Positions 46,130 through 55,077 of a DNA stretch of 64,000 bases are shown in pieces. Both the position numbers and the translations under genes were made by a program. The notes beneath the pieces were generated by a model. That model saw nothing but the letters and a program-made list of their open reading frames with translations. It had not been told where the DNA came from and did not search any database. The DNA comes from Streptomyces sp. MST-110588 (GTDB lineage: Bacteria > Actinomycetota > Actinomycetes > Streptomycetales > Streptomycetaceae): positions 2,845,501 to 2,909,500 of the forward strand of contig NZ_CP074380.1 of the NCBI RefSeq assembly GCF_022695595.1. The letters run 5' to 3'. Positions within the stretch are counted from its first letter, which is position 1. Each line of letters starts with the position of its first letter.

Positions 46130-46782
46130 GGCGGCGCACACACACCTGGCTCACGCGCACGTGGCGTACCCGTACGTGGCGTACGGGCGCCCGGCGTACC
46201 GGCACCCGGCCTGCGCGCGCCTGGGGGCAGACGGCCGCGGTGGCGGCGCTCGCGCTCACCGCCGCCGGCTGCGGGATCCGCGGCACCACCGTGCCCGTGG
46301 ACGCCGGCGGCGCGCCCTCGCGGGTGAGCTGCAAGGTGCCCGCGGGCGCCGGCGCGCCCGACGGCATCCAGGTCAAGATCTTCCTGGGGTGCGGCTCGGC
46401 GCTGGCACGGGTGGAGCGTACCGTCGCGCTGCCCAAGGGCCGGCCCGCCACGGACCGTACCGCGGTGGCCCGTACGCTCCTGGACGAACTCCAGGAGCAC
46501 CCTTCGGCCGCCGAGGAGGAGGCCGGGTTCAGCTCGGCCGTCCCCGCGGAGCTGGAGGTCCTCGGGCGGCGGGCGGGCGACCCGGACAAGGCGCTGCGGC
46601 TGAGCATCCGGCCCGATGACCTGCCGCCCTTCGCGCTCGCACAGCTCGTGTGCACGTACGGGGACAGCTCGGCCCTCGGCGGGGACCACTCGGCGGTGCT
46701 CGGCGGCCCCGGCGACAGCCCCACCCGCCGCTACGACTGCTCCGCCGACGTCCTGGCCCACCCGAACCTGGGAGTCGGCTGA
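46126..46782 (+). CDS. AfsQ-operon lipoprotein
   Basis: 218 residues. ATG 46126 sits in the afsQ2 stop (ATGA). An unusually long basic N-region with near-repeats TRTWRTRTWRTGARRTGTRP precedes a hydrophobic core and lipobox LTAAGC. The mature part has three further Cys. The third gene of the afsQ operon encodes a lipoprotein in S. coelicolor and may modulate AfsQ2 signal sensing; that role is inference. Confidence 0.82.
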   Translation: MRRRTHTWLTRTWRTRTWRTGARRTGTRPARAWGQTAAVAALALTAAGCGIRGTTVPVDAGGAPSRVSCKVPAGAGAPDGIQVKIFLGCGSALARVERTVALPKGRPATDRTAVARTLLDELQEHPSAAEEEAGFSSAVPAELEVLGRRAGDPDKALRLSIRPDDLPPFALAQLVCTYGDSSALGGDHSAVLGGPGDSPTRRYDCSADVLAHPNLGVG

Positions 46783-46875
46783 GTCCCCCGCGTCCCGGCC
46801 CGCCTCCGTCGTCGGGGCGGACCGGGCGCGGACGGCAGCGGAACCGCGGCCCCCGGTCGCCGCGTCCTGGCCTGT

Positions 46876-47427
46876 GTGCAGCGTCATGGCCCAGGCGGCA
46901 CCGCCGCCCCCCGTTTGCGCGCCGCGGGAGTCCTCCTCCTCGCGGCGCATCTGCTGATCGTCGGCTGGCTGATGCTGCGGCCCCGCACCGTCACCTGGGT
47001 CCCGGCCGCGAACTTCACCCCGCTGGCGTCGATCCGCGTGGAGCTGGCCCGCGGCCCCTGGGAGGCCGCGCAGAACCTGGGCGGGGCGATGCTGCTGCTG
47101 GCGCCGCTGGGCGTCCTGCTGCCGCTGGCCGCCGGGCGGCTGCATGTCTCGCCGCTGTTCTCCATGCTCCGTACGGTCTTCGCGGGCGCGATGACCGCGC
47201 TGCTGATCGAGCTGCTCCAGACCGGTGTGCCGGGCCGGGTGCCGGACGTGGACATGGTGCTGCTGAACACCGCCGGGGTAGCACTGGCGCACCTCCTCGT
47301 CGTACCAGGGTTCCGGTCCTGGCTCCGCCGTCGGGATGAGGCGCCCCCGGCCCCCACCCCGAAGATCGCCAGGGTCGGAATGGCCCGGAAGGCCGATGTT
47401 CTGGCGGGCTCGCGAACCTACCTTTGA
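46876..47427 (+). CDS. VanZ family membrane protein
   Basis: 183 residues with four to five membrane helices (15-35, 65-85, 100-120, 130-150) and the VanZ-like N-terminal GWLMLRPRTVTWVPAANFTPL, AAQNLGGAMLLLAPLGVLLPLAAG and TALLIELLQ...GRVPDVDMVLLNTAG signature. Start GTG 46876 has little ribosome-site support. Function of the family outside teicoplanin resistance is unclear. Confidence 0.83.
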   Translation: MQRHGPGGTAAPRLRAAGVLLLAAHLLIVGWLMLRPRTVTWVPAANFTPLASIRVELARGPWEAAQNLGGAMLLLAPLGVLLPLAAGRLHVSPLFSMLRTVFAGAMTALLIELLQTGVPGRVPDVDMVLLNTAGVALAHLLVVPGFRSWLRRRDEAPPAPTPKIARVGMARKADVLAGSRTYL

Positions 47428-47483
47428 GTCATGGGGCACGCACCTGAAAGGCCCCGCCGAAAACTCACGAGGAGTTGTTCATC

Positions 47484-47687
47484 ATGGCTGCCGCACTGGT
47501 CCGTCCCCGCAACGACAGGATGATCGCCGGAGTGTGCGCGGGCCTGGCCCGGCGCTTCGGCACCACTCCCGGGAAAGTGCGCGTGATATTCCTGCTCTCG
47601 TGCCTTCTGCCCGGCCCGCAATTCCTCGTCTACCTGGCGATGTGGTTCTTCATCCCGGCCGAGGGCAGCTCCGCCAAAAGCTGGTGA
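47484..47687 (+). CDS. PspC domain protein
   Basis: 67 residues: LVRPRNDRMIAGVCAGLARRFGTTP then one membrane helix VRVIFLLSCLLPGPQFLVYLAMWFFIP, the canonical short PspC protein. GAGGAG lies about 10 nt upstream. Envelope-stress role presumed. Confidence 0.88.
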   Translation: MAAALVRPRNDRMIAGVCAGLARRFGTTPGKVRVIFLLSCLLPGPQFLVYLAMWFFIPAEGSSAKSW

Positions 47688-47720
47688 TCCGGGCCCCGGA
47701 GACGGAATTCCCCACACATA

Positions 47721-47770
47721 CGGCCGCGCCCCGGTCCCGTACGGAAAACATACGGGCCGGGGCGCGGCCG
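47721..47770. terminator. bidirectional terminator after pspC-like gene
   Basis: Outer 14-bp arms CGGCCGCGCCCCGG and CCGGGGCGCGGCCG, inner CCCGTA/TACGGG, one bulge; A-rich loop. Lies between convergent genes. Confidence 0.85.
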
Positions 47771-47787
47771 GGACGCGCCGGGGGGTG

Positions 47788-48069
47788 TCAGCGCTTGACC
47801 TGGAGACTCTTGTTGACGAGACCGGGCGGCAGCCCGCCGAGCAGGTCGCCCGGCTTGTTGTCGCCCTCGGCGACCCGGTCGCCCTTGGAGACCTTGCCGG
47901 TGATGCTCTTGGCGGCCTTGTCGATCGGCAGCTTCAGACCCCCCACGGAGCCGCTGCCCGGAGCCGAGCCGAGCGCCGCGGCGTCGGCGCAGGCGGGTCC
48001 GGCCGCGGCGGCGGCGAAGGCGATACCGAGCGCGGCGGCGCCGAGGGTCTTGATGGTTCCCTGCTTCAT
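47788..48069 (-). CDS. small secreted protein
   Basis: 93 residues from ATG 48069. KQGTIKTLGAAALGIAFAAAAAGPACADA is a signal peptide with AxA cleavage. The mature part is short, with LPIDKAAKSITGKVSKGDRV and LGGLPPGLVNKSLQVKR. No family recognised. Confidence 0.72.
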   Translation of the reverse strand: MKQGTIKTLGAAALGIAFAAAAAGPACADAAALGSAPGSGSVGGLKLPIDKAAKSITGKVSKGDRVAEGDNKPGDLLGGLPPGLVNKSLQVKR

Positions 48070-48206
48070 CGCATTACGTCCTCGTGATGGGGGTTGAGCC
48101 GGCACTGAAACCTAATGACGCGCCGACGCCGCCGCAAACACCCGCCGAAGCGATAAACAGCCCTTCATTCATCGGGCCGGACGCCGCCCACTCCCGCGAT
48201 ATTCCC

Positions 48207-49367
48207 TTACGCTGAGTAAGGTTCGCTGTTCACGCCGGACGAGGTAGAAGCCTGGCGGAACAGCCATTCGGACCGCAGTTCGGCGTATCCGGGCTTGATC
48301 ACGTCATTGATCATCGCCAGACGTTCATCGAAAGGAATGAACGCGGACTTCATGGCATTGACGGTGAACCACTGCATGTCGTCGAGCGTGTAGCGGAATG
48401 TCTCGACGAGGTGCTCGAATTCCCGCGACATGCTCGTACCGCTCATCAGCCGGTTGTCGGTGTTGACCGTCAGCCGGAACTGCAGACGGCGCAGCAGCCC
48501 GATGGGGTGCTCGGCGTACGAGGCCGCGGCACCGGTCTGGAGGTTGGAGGTCGGGCACATCTCCAGCGGGATGCGCTTGTCCCGTACGTACGAGGCCAGC
48601 CGGCCCAGCTTGACCCCGCCGTCCTCGGCGACCTGGATGTCGTCGATGATCCGCACGCCGTGGCCCAGCCGGTCGGCGCCGCACCACTGGAGCGCCTGCC
48701 AGATGGAGGGCAGCCCGAACGCCTCGCCCGCGTGGATCGTGAAGTGGTTGTTCTCGCGCTTGAGGTACTCGAAGGCGTCCAGGTGGCGGGTGGGAGGGAA
48801 GCCGGCCTCGGCGCCCGCGATGTCGAAGCCGACGACGCCCAGGTCGCGGTAGCGGTTGGCCAGTTCGGCGATCTCCAGGGCGCGGGCCGCGTGCCGCATG
48901 GCGGTCAGCAGCGCGCCGACCCGGATGCGGTGGCCGTTGGCGCGGGCCCGCCGCTCACCCTCGCGGAAGCCCTCGTTCACGGCCTCGACGACCTCTTCGA
49001 GGGTCAGCCCCTTCTCCAGGTGCTGTTCGGGGGCGTAGCGGATCTCGGCGTACACGACGCCGTCCGCGGCCAGGTCCTCGGCGCACTCGGCGGCCACCCG
49101 GGTCAGCGCCTCGCGGGTCTGCATGACGGCGCAGGTGTGCGCGAAGGTCTCCAGATAGCGCTCCAGCGACCCGGAGTCGGCCGCCTCGCGGAACCAGACG
49201 CCCAGCTTCTCGGGGTCGGTCTCGGGGAGGTTGTCATACCCGGTCTCACGGGCCAGCTCGACGATGGTCGCGGGGCGCAGGCCGCCGTCGAGGTGGTCGT
49301 GCAGCAGCACCTTGGGTGCGCGGCGGATCTGGTCGCCGGTAGGGAGGTTGGTGGTCTCGCTGGTCAT
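48207..49367 (-). CDS. add: adenosine deaminase
   Basis: 386 residues. Metal ligands in [22 protein letters not shown] with catalytic Glu, RLGHGVRI and the [11 protein letters not shown]sp-Asp site (one of the pair is Asn-Thr-Asp). Converts (deoxy)adenosine to (deoxy)inosine, feeding PNP. The start at 49367 follows TAGAGT by 6 nt, so the message may be leaderless; the palindromic operator lies just upstream at 49384-49395. Confidence 0.94.
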   Translation of the reverse strand: MTSETTNLPTGDQIRRAPKVLLHDHLDGGLRPATIVELARETGYDNLPETDPEKLGVWFREAADSGSLERYLETFAHTCAVMQTREALTRVAAECAEDLAADGVVYAEIRYAPEQHLEKGLTLEEVVEAVNEGFREGERRARANGHRIRVGALLTAMRHAARALEIAELANRYRDLGVVGFDIAGAEAGFPPTRHLDAFEYLKRENNHFTIHAGEAFGLPSIWQALQWCGADRLGHGVRIIDDIQVAEDGGVKLGRLASYVRDKRIPLEMCPTSNLQTGAAASYAEHPIGLLRRLQFRLTVNTDNRLMSGTSMSREFEHLVETFRYTLDDMQWFTVNAMKSAFIPFDERLAMINDVIKPGYAELRSEWLFRQASTSSGVNSEPYSA

Positions 49368-49383
49368 CTCGGCACTCTAGCCC

Positions 49384-49395
49384 CTACGCGCGTAG
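49384..49395. promoter_or_regulatory. palindromic operator upstream of add
   Basis: Perfect 12-bp palindrome CTACGCGCGTAG, 17 nt before the add ATG. On the minus strand it sits just upstream of a TAGAGT -10-like box, so bound protein would block the promoter. Confidence 0.75.
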
Positions 49396-49471
49396 ATCAC
49401 ACTGAACGATATGCAACGGTGACCCGTACGCAGGGTGGCCCGCACGCCGCCTTACTGCCATCGTTGCGCTC

Positions 49472-50231
49472 ATGGCTCAGCAAGCGTTGCCGGTGCGCGG
49501 TGCCCGGCTGGGAAGACCGCTGGGAACGGCCGGTTCGGGGCAGGCGGTGTGCGGCGTCGCCCTCGTCCTGCCCGAGTGCGGGGTGACCGGCACCCGGCGC
49601 CCCTCCCCCTGACGGCACTGGCGGTCCGCCCGCTGGCCGCCCGGCTGGCCCGGGCAGGCCGCAGGGAGGGCCTGGCCGCCCACGTCCTGCGCTACCGCTG
49701 CCGGGGCTGGAACGGCGCCGCGGCCGAGCAGGCCCGGGACGCCCGGTGGGCCCTGGAGGAGGTCGTCAGACGCTACGGGGACGTGCCGGTCTGCCTGGTC
49801 GGTACGGGCATGGGCGCCCGCGCGGCCCTGCGCTCGGCGGGCCACCCGGCCGTCAGCTCCGTACTGGCGCTGGCACCCTGGCTGCCCGGCCCCGCGAGGA
49901 GGAGCCCGAGCCGGTCAAACACCTCGTCGGCCGCGCCGTCCTGCTCGTCCACGGCACGAACGACGAACGCGTCGACCCCGAACTGTCCTACCGCTTCGCC
50001 GAGCGCGCCAAGAAGATCAACCGCGATGTCTGCCGCTTCGAGGTCCACTCCGACGGCCACGCCCTCCACCAGCACCGCTCCGAAGTCCTCGCGCTGGCCG
50101 CCGACTTCATGCTCGGCTCGCTGTTCGCGCACGCCTACTCCCGCCCGGTCCAGGACGCGCTGGCGGCCCCGCCGCCGCTGGGTCTGCGGATGCCGCTGGC
50201 GTCGGGTTTCGGGCTGTCGCTGCGGCACTGA
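49472..50231 (+). pseudogene. alpha/beta hydrolase family protein, two single-base frame breaks
   Basis: Three frames must be joined: QQALPVRGARLGRPLGTAG (from ATG 49472), then LAVRPLAARLARAGRREGLAAHVLRYRCRGW with nucleophile-elbow-like VCLVGTGMGARAALRSAGH, then EPVKHLVGRAVLLVHGTNDERVDPELSYRFAE ending LASGFGLSLRH. The breaks are at CCCCC 49605-49609 and near 49891-49895; one added base at each gives a 253-residue protein. The elbow has Thr-Gly-Met instead of Ser, so catalytic status is doubtful. Divergent from add. Confidence 0.72.
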
Positions 50232-50316
50232 GGGCGCCCGTGCCGCCATCGGCTCCGTAGGGAACGACACCCGCGCAGCGCCCCCGCCGGGGAACCGGAG
50301 GAACCGCCTCTCCCCA

Positions 50317-51267
50317 TTACCGTGGGATCAACTGCCCCCGCCGCCCCAGCAGGAACTTCTTGAACGCGGCCACCGGTGCCGTGTCGGGATGGCCGTCCAG
50401 CCACGCCACCCCGATCTCACGCACCGCGCGCGGCGCCGTGACGGTCAGCTCCGCCACGCCCGGCCGGGGCACCGCCGGCGGCGGCAGCAGCGCGACCCCG
50501 AGTCCGGCCGCGACCAGGCCGCGCAGCGTCTCGGCCTCCTCCCCCTCGAAGGCGACCTTGGGCGTGAAGCCCGCCTCGGCGCACAGCGCGTCGGTGATGC
50601 GGCGCAGCCCGTACCCCGGCTCCAGGGTCACGAACAGCTCGCCCGCGGCCTCCGCGAGCCGGATCCGCTTACGGGCGGCCAGCGGATGGTCGTCGGGAAC
50701 CACCAGCCGCAGCTTCTGCTCGTCCAGGCGGCGGGCGACCAGGTCGGGGGCGTCCGGGACGGGCGAGGTCAGGCACAGGTCCAGGTCGCCGGCGCGCAGC
50801 CGTTCGATCATCGCCTCGCCGTAGTTCTGGACGAGCTGGAAGCGTACGCGGGGGTGGTCGGCCCGGAAGGTGCGGATCAGACCGGGTACGGTCTCCGAGC
50901 CGAGAGTGTGCAGGAAGCCGAAGGCGACCTTGCCCACGGCCGGGTCGGCGTCGGCCTGTACGGACTCCGCGGCCCGCGTCACGTCGCCGAGCGCGCGTTC
51001 GGTGGAGGCGAGGAAGGCGCGGCCGGCCGGGGTCAGGGAGAGCGTACGGCCGTGCCGGGCGAACAGCGCGACGCCCAGATCGGCCTCCAGGCGGACGATG
51101 GCGCGGCTCAGGGTGGGCTGGGGCATGCCGAGTTCGTGCGCGGCGCGGGTGACGTGCTCGTGCCGGGCGACGGCCGCGAACTGGGCGAGCCGCGGGGTGA
51201 GCGCCAGCGCCCACGAGTCCGCTCCCAGCTCCGCCGCCTCCCCCTTCCCTCCCTCTGTTCCCCTCAT
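50317..51267 (-). CDS. LysR-family regulator
   Basis: About 316 residues. HTH LAQFAAVARHEHVTRAAHELGMPQPTLSRAIVRLEADLGVALF, then the LysR effector domain (VGKVAFGFLHTLGSETVPGLIRTF...DLDLCLTSPVPDAP). Start ATG 51267; the frame extends to 51324. Divergent from the MFS gene (120 bp), so it probably controls that transporter. Confidence 0.9.
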   Translation of the reverse strand: MRGTEGGKGEAAELGADSWALALTPRLAQFAAVARHEHVTRAAHELGMPQPTLSRAIVRLEADLGVALFARHGRTLSLTPAGRAFLASTERALGDVTRAAESVQADADPAVGKVAFGFLHTLGSETVPGLIRTFRADHPRVRFQLVQNYGEAMIERLRAGDLDLCLTSPVPDAPDLVARRLDEQKLRLVVPDDHPLAARKRIRLAEAAGELFVTLEPGYGLRRITDALCAEAGFTPKVAFEGEEAETLRGLVAAGLGVALLPPPAVPRPGVAELTVTAPRAVREIGVAWLDGHPDTAPVAAFKKFLLGRRGQLIPR

Positions 51268-51387
51268 GTCTTTTCTGTTGCGATGTTGCGACAGACCCAC
51301 CCCTGACCTGCGTTCATACTCCACGGCATCAATTATGGCCGTTCAATGCATTGGACGCATGAAAAAGCCGCGGCCTACATTCGGATC

Positions 51388-52719
51388 ATGCCTCCTGCTG
51401 ATACCGGGGCGTCCGCCACCCAGTGCGCGGACGCCTCCCCCTCGTCGTCCCCTCGTACCGACTCCCGCGCCGCTGCCGCCGCCGGCCCGGCCGACCCCGA
51501 GTCCGCCAAGCTGCGCCCCGGCGGCCCCGGCTACCGCCGGATGAGCCTGGCCCTCTTCGCGGCCGGCGTCGCCACCTTCGCGCTCCTTTACTCCACGCAG
51601 GCCCTGCTGCCCGCCATCTCCGCGGGCCTGGACGTCACCGCGGACCAGGCGAGCTGGACCGTCTCGGCCGCCACCTTCGGCCTGGCCCTGGGCGTCATCC
51701 CGCTCAGCGCCCTGTCCGAACGCTTCGGCCGCCGCGCGATGATGACCGCCTCCCTGACGGTGGCCGCGCTCGTGGCGATGCTGGTGCCCTTCGCCCCGTC
51801 GCTGGGCTGGCTGGTCGCCCTGCGCGCCGTCCAGGGCGTGGCGCTGGCCGGGCTGCCGGCCTCGGCGATGGCGTTCCTGGCCGAGGAGGTACGGGCCAAG
51901 GCGCTGGTCGCCGCGATCGGTCTGTTCGTGGCGGGCAACAGCATCGGCGGCATGTCCGGCCGGATCGTCACCGGCTGGGTCGCCCAGGCGTGGGGCTGGC
52001 GGGCGGCGCTCGGCGCGGTGGGGCTGATGGCCGTGGTGTGCGCGGTGGCCTTCCGGCTGCTGGCCCCCAGGCCCCGGCACTTCACACCCCGTACGGTCGG
52101 CCCGCGCGCGCTGGCCCGTACCCTCGCCGGACACCTCGGCGACCCGCTGCTGCGCCGGCTGTACGCCATCGGCGCGCTGTTCATGACGGTCTTCGGCGCG
52201 GTCTACACGGTCATCGGTTACCGCCTGGTCGCCGAGCCGTTCAACCTCCCCCAGGGCATCGTCGGTTCGATCTTCCTGATCTACCTGGTCGGTACGGTCT
52301 CCTCGGCCGCCGCCGGCAAACTGGTCGGCCGCCTCGGCCGGCGCGGCGCCCTGTACCTGGCGGTCGGCACCACCGCGGCCGGACTGCTGCTCTCCCTGTC
52401 CGACGCGCTCGGCGCCGTACTGCTGGGCCTGGTCCTGATCACGGCCGGCTTCTTCGCCGGGCACGCGGTGGCGTCCTCCTCGGTCAGCCGCGCCGCCAAG
52501 ACGGGCCGCGCCCAGGCGTCGGCCCTCTACCAGAGCGCGTACTACATCGGCAGCAGCCTCGGCGGCACCCTGGGCGCCCTGGCCTTCCACGCGGGCGGCT
52601 GGGAGGCCACCGTCCTCCTCGGTCTGACCGCCATGGTCGCCGCCGCGTCCATCACCCTCTACGCCACCCGCAAGGCCGCCGCCGAACGCCGCATCCTGCA
52701 CCTGGGCAAGGCCGCGTAG
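51388..52719 (+). CDS. MFS transporter, YnfM-like
   Basis: About 443 residues with twelve membrane helices; loop 2-3 motif ALSERFGRRAMM and the AFLAEEVRAKALVAAIG region resemble the arabinose-efflux/YnfM group. N-terminal ~45 residues are hydrophilic. ATG 51388 chosen over 51346 because the extra residues are charged and lack a ribosome site. Substrate unknown. Confidence 0.9.
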   Translation: MPPADTGASATQCADASPSSSPRTDSRAAAAAGPADPESAKLRPGGPGYRRMSLALFAAGVATFALLYSTQALLPAISAGLDVTADQASWTVSAATFGLALGVIPLSALSERFGRRAMMTASLTVAALVAMLVPFAPSLGWLVALRAVQGVALAGLPASAMAFLAEEVRAKALVAAIGLFVAGNSIGGMSGRIVTGWVAQAWGWRAALGAVGLMAVVCAVAFRLLAPRPRHFTPRTVGPRALARTLAGHLGDPLLRRLYAIGALFMTVFGAVYTVIGYRLVAEPFNLPQGIVGSIFLIYLVGTVSSAAAGKLVGRLGRRGALYLAVGTTAAGLLLSLSDALGAVLLGLVLITAGFFAGHAVASSSVSRAAKTGRAQASALYQSAYYIGSSLGGTLGALAFHAGGWEATVLLGLTAMVAAASITLYATRKAAAERRILHLGKAA

Positions 52720-52743
52720 GCCCGCGCAGCGGCCACCTGAACA

Positions 52744-52789
52744 CGAAGGGCCCGCCCCACCGTCTGTTCCCGGTGGGGCGGGCCCTTCG
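52744..52789. terminator. terminator after MFS gene
   Basis: A perfect 18-bp stem CGAAGGGCCCGCCCCACC with its complement, 10-nt loop, T-rich flank. Confidence 0.88.
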
Positions 52790-52805
52790 TTCGTTCGCGA
52801 GCCGC

Positions 52806-53393
52806 CTATTCCTTGACGGGGAACCCGGCTGTCTCGACAACCACGTCGAAGGGCTCCGGCAGACGAATCTCCTCGCCGAACTTCACCGCTTGCAGCACCC
52901 GGTACAGGTCCCTCTCGGGCTCTCCGAACAAGGTGACCGTAGATGCTTCCGGAGCCCAGACGTCCACCAACAGGTACAGCGGCACACCGGCTCGCGCGTA
53001 CCCGGCGGCCTTGTCGATCCGGTCCTGACAGGCGTTGGTCGGCGAGGTGATCTCGACGACCAATTCGGCGGCAGCGCCGGGGATGAAGTTGCCCGGTTCA
53101 TCCAGTGCGGCCTCAGGAGCTACTACCAGGTCGGGGATGTACAAGCCCCTGCGAGAGGGAACAGACACTCCGACCGTTTGGTACATCCCCCAGTCCTCGG
53201 GCAGAACGCCGGTCAGGGCGCGCTGCAGCTTCCACGCGATCTTGTTGTGCCAGTTCGCAGGAGCAGGTGACACGGTGACGATCCCCTCGATGATCTCCAC
53301 CTTGCAGCCCTCGGGGCCCTCCGTCTCCTCCCAGAGCCGGAGGAGTGTCTCCCAGCCGTGATCCGGCTCGTGGTGGACGGTGAGTGCGCTCAT
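52806..53393 (-). CDS. Uma2 family endonuclease-like protein, copy A
   Basis: 195 residues of the Uma2/PD-(D/E)xK fold: EGCKVEIIEGIVTVSPAPANWHN, GLYIPDLVVAPEAALDE with Asp, and ELVVEITSPTNACQDRIDKAAGYARAGVPLYLLVDV with the Glu and Lys region. These are widespread in Streptomyces, often tied to mobile elements; function unproven. Intact, while its duplicate at 54469-54860 is broken. Confidence 0.88.
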   Translation of the reverse strand: MSALTVHHEPDHGWETLLRLWEETEGPEGCKVEIIEGIVTVSPAPANWHNKIAWKLQRALTGVLPEDWGMYQTVGVSVPSRRGLYIPDLVVAPEAALDEPGNFIPGAAAELVVEITSPTNACQDRIDKAAGYARAGVPLYLLVDVWAPEASTVTLFGEPERDLYRVLQAVKFGEEIRLPEPFDVVVETAGFPVKE

Positions 53394-53610
53394 GGCGGTC
53401 TCCTCTATCGGTACGTCACCGATCCCAGCATGCCGAACCGGGGCGGATGCAGTCCATCAACATCTCTCACCCGTACGAGGGCCCCAGCGGCCCCCTCACC
53501 CCCCGGCGCTCTCCGGCAGGGCCGCCCGCAGGGCCGACTCCGGCGCCTTCCCGGTCGCCCAGGCTCAGATCACCCGCCGGGCCCTACGGTCCACCGGGAG
53601 CGCACGGCGG
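53391..53610. repeat. 220-bp direct repeat, copy A
   Basis: Ungapped match to 54858-55077 with scattered mismatches. Contains the Uma2 5' end, its upstream region and the 3' end of the gene found whole at 54963-55547. Confidence 0.85.
53496..53610 (-). pseudogene. 3' fragment of the immunity-candidate gene
   Basis: About 38 codons matching the last part of the 54963-55547 protein (AFPVDRRARR, IWAWATG, PESALRAALPESAGG). The rest of the gene is absent here. Confidence 0.75.
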
Positions 53611-53692
53611 CGGCCACCACTTCAACGGCTGCGCGCGACCCTCGACGGAGGCGCCGGAGGCGGCTTCTGCAAGACCAGGACAAGTAAGTGCA

Positions 53693-54304
53693 TTACAAAC
53701 TCAACCGCGTCACCCAACGCTCGGCCCAATTCCGCTGCGCAGTCTCGATGTGCTCGTAGGACGCGATGCGCTTCGCGTGTTCCTGGAGCTTCACGATCTG
53801 CTCGGGATGGGAAACGATGGAAAATCCGATACCGATCTGCCAGTATCCAGCAACCATTACCACGTCCCCCTGAACCGACATCATCGCAAAGGTCGGGTTA
53901 TTCGGACCTGCCCCGAGGAGCCCGCTCTCGCAGCCGGATCCAGCAATGTCCCAGTTCTCGCAAAGCGAAACCCGCGCCCAACGATATGATCGGAATTCCG
54001 CCTCGTCCGACGGGTTCATCGAAGTGTCGATGCCGATCAAGAATTCAGGGCGGCCATCGCCTGCCACGGAGAACAGGCCGCATTCATGAGCTACCCTTTC
54101 CCACTCTGTATTGATCCTGGAATGCAGGTCCGGCTCGTCGTGACTGATCATGACGTCATGCCTCCCATCCTGCTCATACAGTTGTGTCACATATAGCGCC
54201 ACCCCAACTGGCGTAAGGTCATCGCGAGTGCCCACCACCTCAATGAAGTTGAAACCGGCAGCGGAAATAGCGTCCAAGATTTCCGGATGCAATGCGCCTG
54301 GCAT
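53693..54304 (-). CDS. unrecognised protein, likely orphan immunity protein
   Basis: 203 residues: HPEILDAISAAGFNFIEVVG, VMISHDEPDLHSRINTEWERVAHECG, EAEFRSYRWARVSLCENWD, GPNNPTFAMMSVQGDVVMVAGYWQIG. No family recognised. No signal peptide or TM. Its base composition is clearly less GC-rich than the backbone, a sign of transfer, and it lies just downstream of an RHS scrap and between copies of a duplicated segment. That is where displaced toxin-tip/immunity cassettes accumulate. Confidence 0.6.
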   Translation of the reverse strand: MPGALHPEILDAISAAGFNFIEVVGTRDDLTPVGVALYVTQLYEQDGRHDVMISHDEPDLHSRINTEWERVAHECGLFSVAGDGRPEFLIGIDTSMNPSDEAEFRSYRWARVSLCENWDIAGSGCESGLLGAGPNNPTFAMMSVQGDVVMVAGYWQIGIGFSIVSHPEQIVKLQEHAKRIASYEHIETAQRNWAERWVTRLSL

Positions 54305-54408
54305 ATTTCACCCTCCTTCACTTTGCCCGCCCGTGCGAGCGGCGGAGCGTCATGTCGCTCGACTCGTTCTCGCGGTGCCGGATGGCAACACCTAGCGTTT
54401 GGCGTATT

Positions 54409-54468
54409 TGTAGTACGAGAGGTGATGTGCTGCTCGGTGAGGCGGCCGAGGGCGTCATAGGCGCAGGT
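54409..54468 (-). pseudogene. RHS/YD-repeat fragment
   Basis: Read leftward, the DNA encodes CAYDALGRLTEQHITSRTT, a YD repeat of the RHS type, similar to SFDARGRLTDQHVASVTE inside the large toxin gene. It is fused to the broken Uma2 copy B without a start. Confidence 0.6.
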
Positions 54469-54860
54469 GGAAGTTCGGTGCGGTCATGCCGGGCGTTGTA
54501 CGGCGACGTGATCTCCACGACGAGTTCGGCGGCGGCAGCGGGAACGTGATTCTCGGACACACTCCGGACAAGCGGTTTCGGAACGACGACAAGGTCCGGC
54601 ATGTACAGGCCCCTGCGCGAAGGCAGGGCGATATGGAGGGTCTGGTAGATCCCTCAGTCGTTCGGAATCACGCTGTACAGCAGACGATGAACCGAGTCCG
54701 CGATGTCGTTGTGCTTCGGAGCGGGCGCTGGTGACACGGTGACGATCCCCTCGGGGATCTCCACCTTGCAGCCCTCCGGCCAGTCCGTCTCCTTCCAGAG
54801 ACGGACAAGGTCCTCCCACTCGCCGTTGCCCGGCGTGCAGGGGGCGGTGACTACGCTCAT
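54469..54860 (-). pseudogene. Uma2 family protein, copy B, nonsense and truncation
   Basis: Starts like copy A (EWEDLVRLWKETDWPEGCKVEI, EGIVTVSPAPAPKHNDIA) but has an in-frame TGA at about 54654-54656 where copy A has Trp (DWGMYQT). Reading beyond it continues GIYQTLHIALPSRRGLYMPDLVVVP and ELVVEITSPYNARHDRTE, then the sequence joins RHS DNA, losing the C-terminal third. Confidence 0.8.
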
Positions 54861-55077
54861 GGCGGTCTCCTCCATCGGTACGTCACCGATCCCAGCATGC
54901 CGAACGGAGCCGGACCCGGTCCATCGACACCGATCACCCGTACGAGGGCCCCAGCGGCCCCCTCACCCCCCGGCGCTCTCCGACAGGGCCGCCCGCAGAG
55001 CCGACTCCGGCGCCTCCCCGGTCGCCCAGGCCCAGATCGCCCGCCGGGCCCTACGGTCCACCGGGAACGCACGGCGG
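54858..55077. repeat. 220-bp direct repeat, copy B
   Basis: Partner of 53391-53610; same length without gaps. Confidence 0.85.

Noticed and set aside
44352..46724. 790-codon ORF antisense to afsQ2 and the lipoprotein gene
   Set aside because: Shadow frame of the kinase gene.
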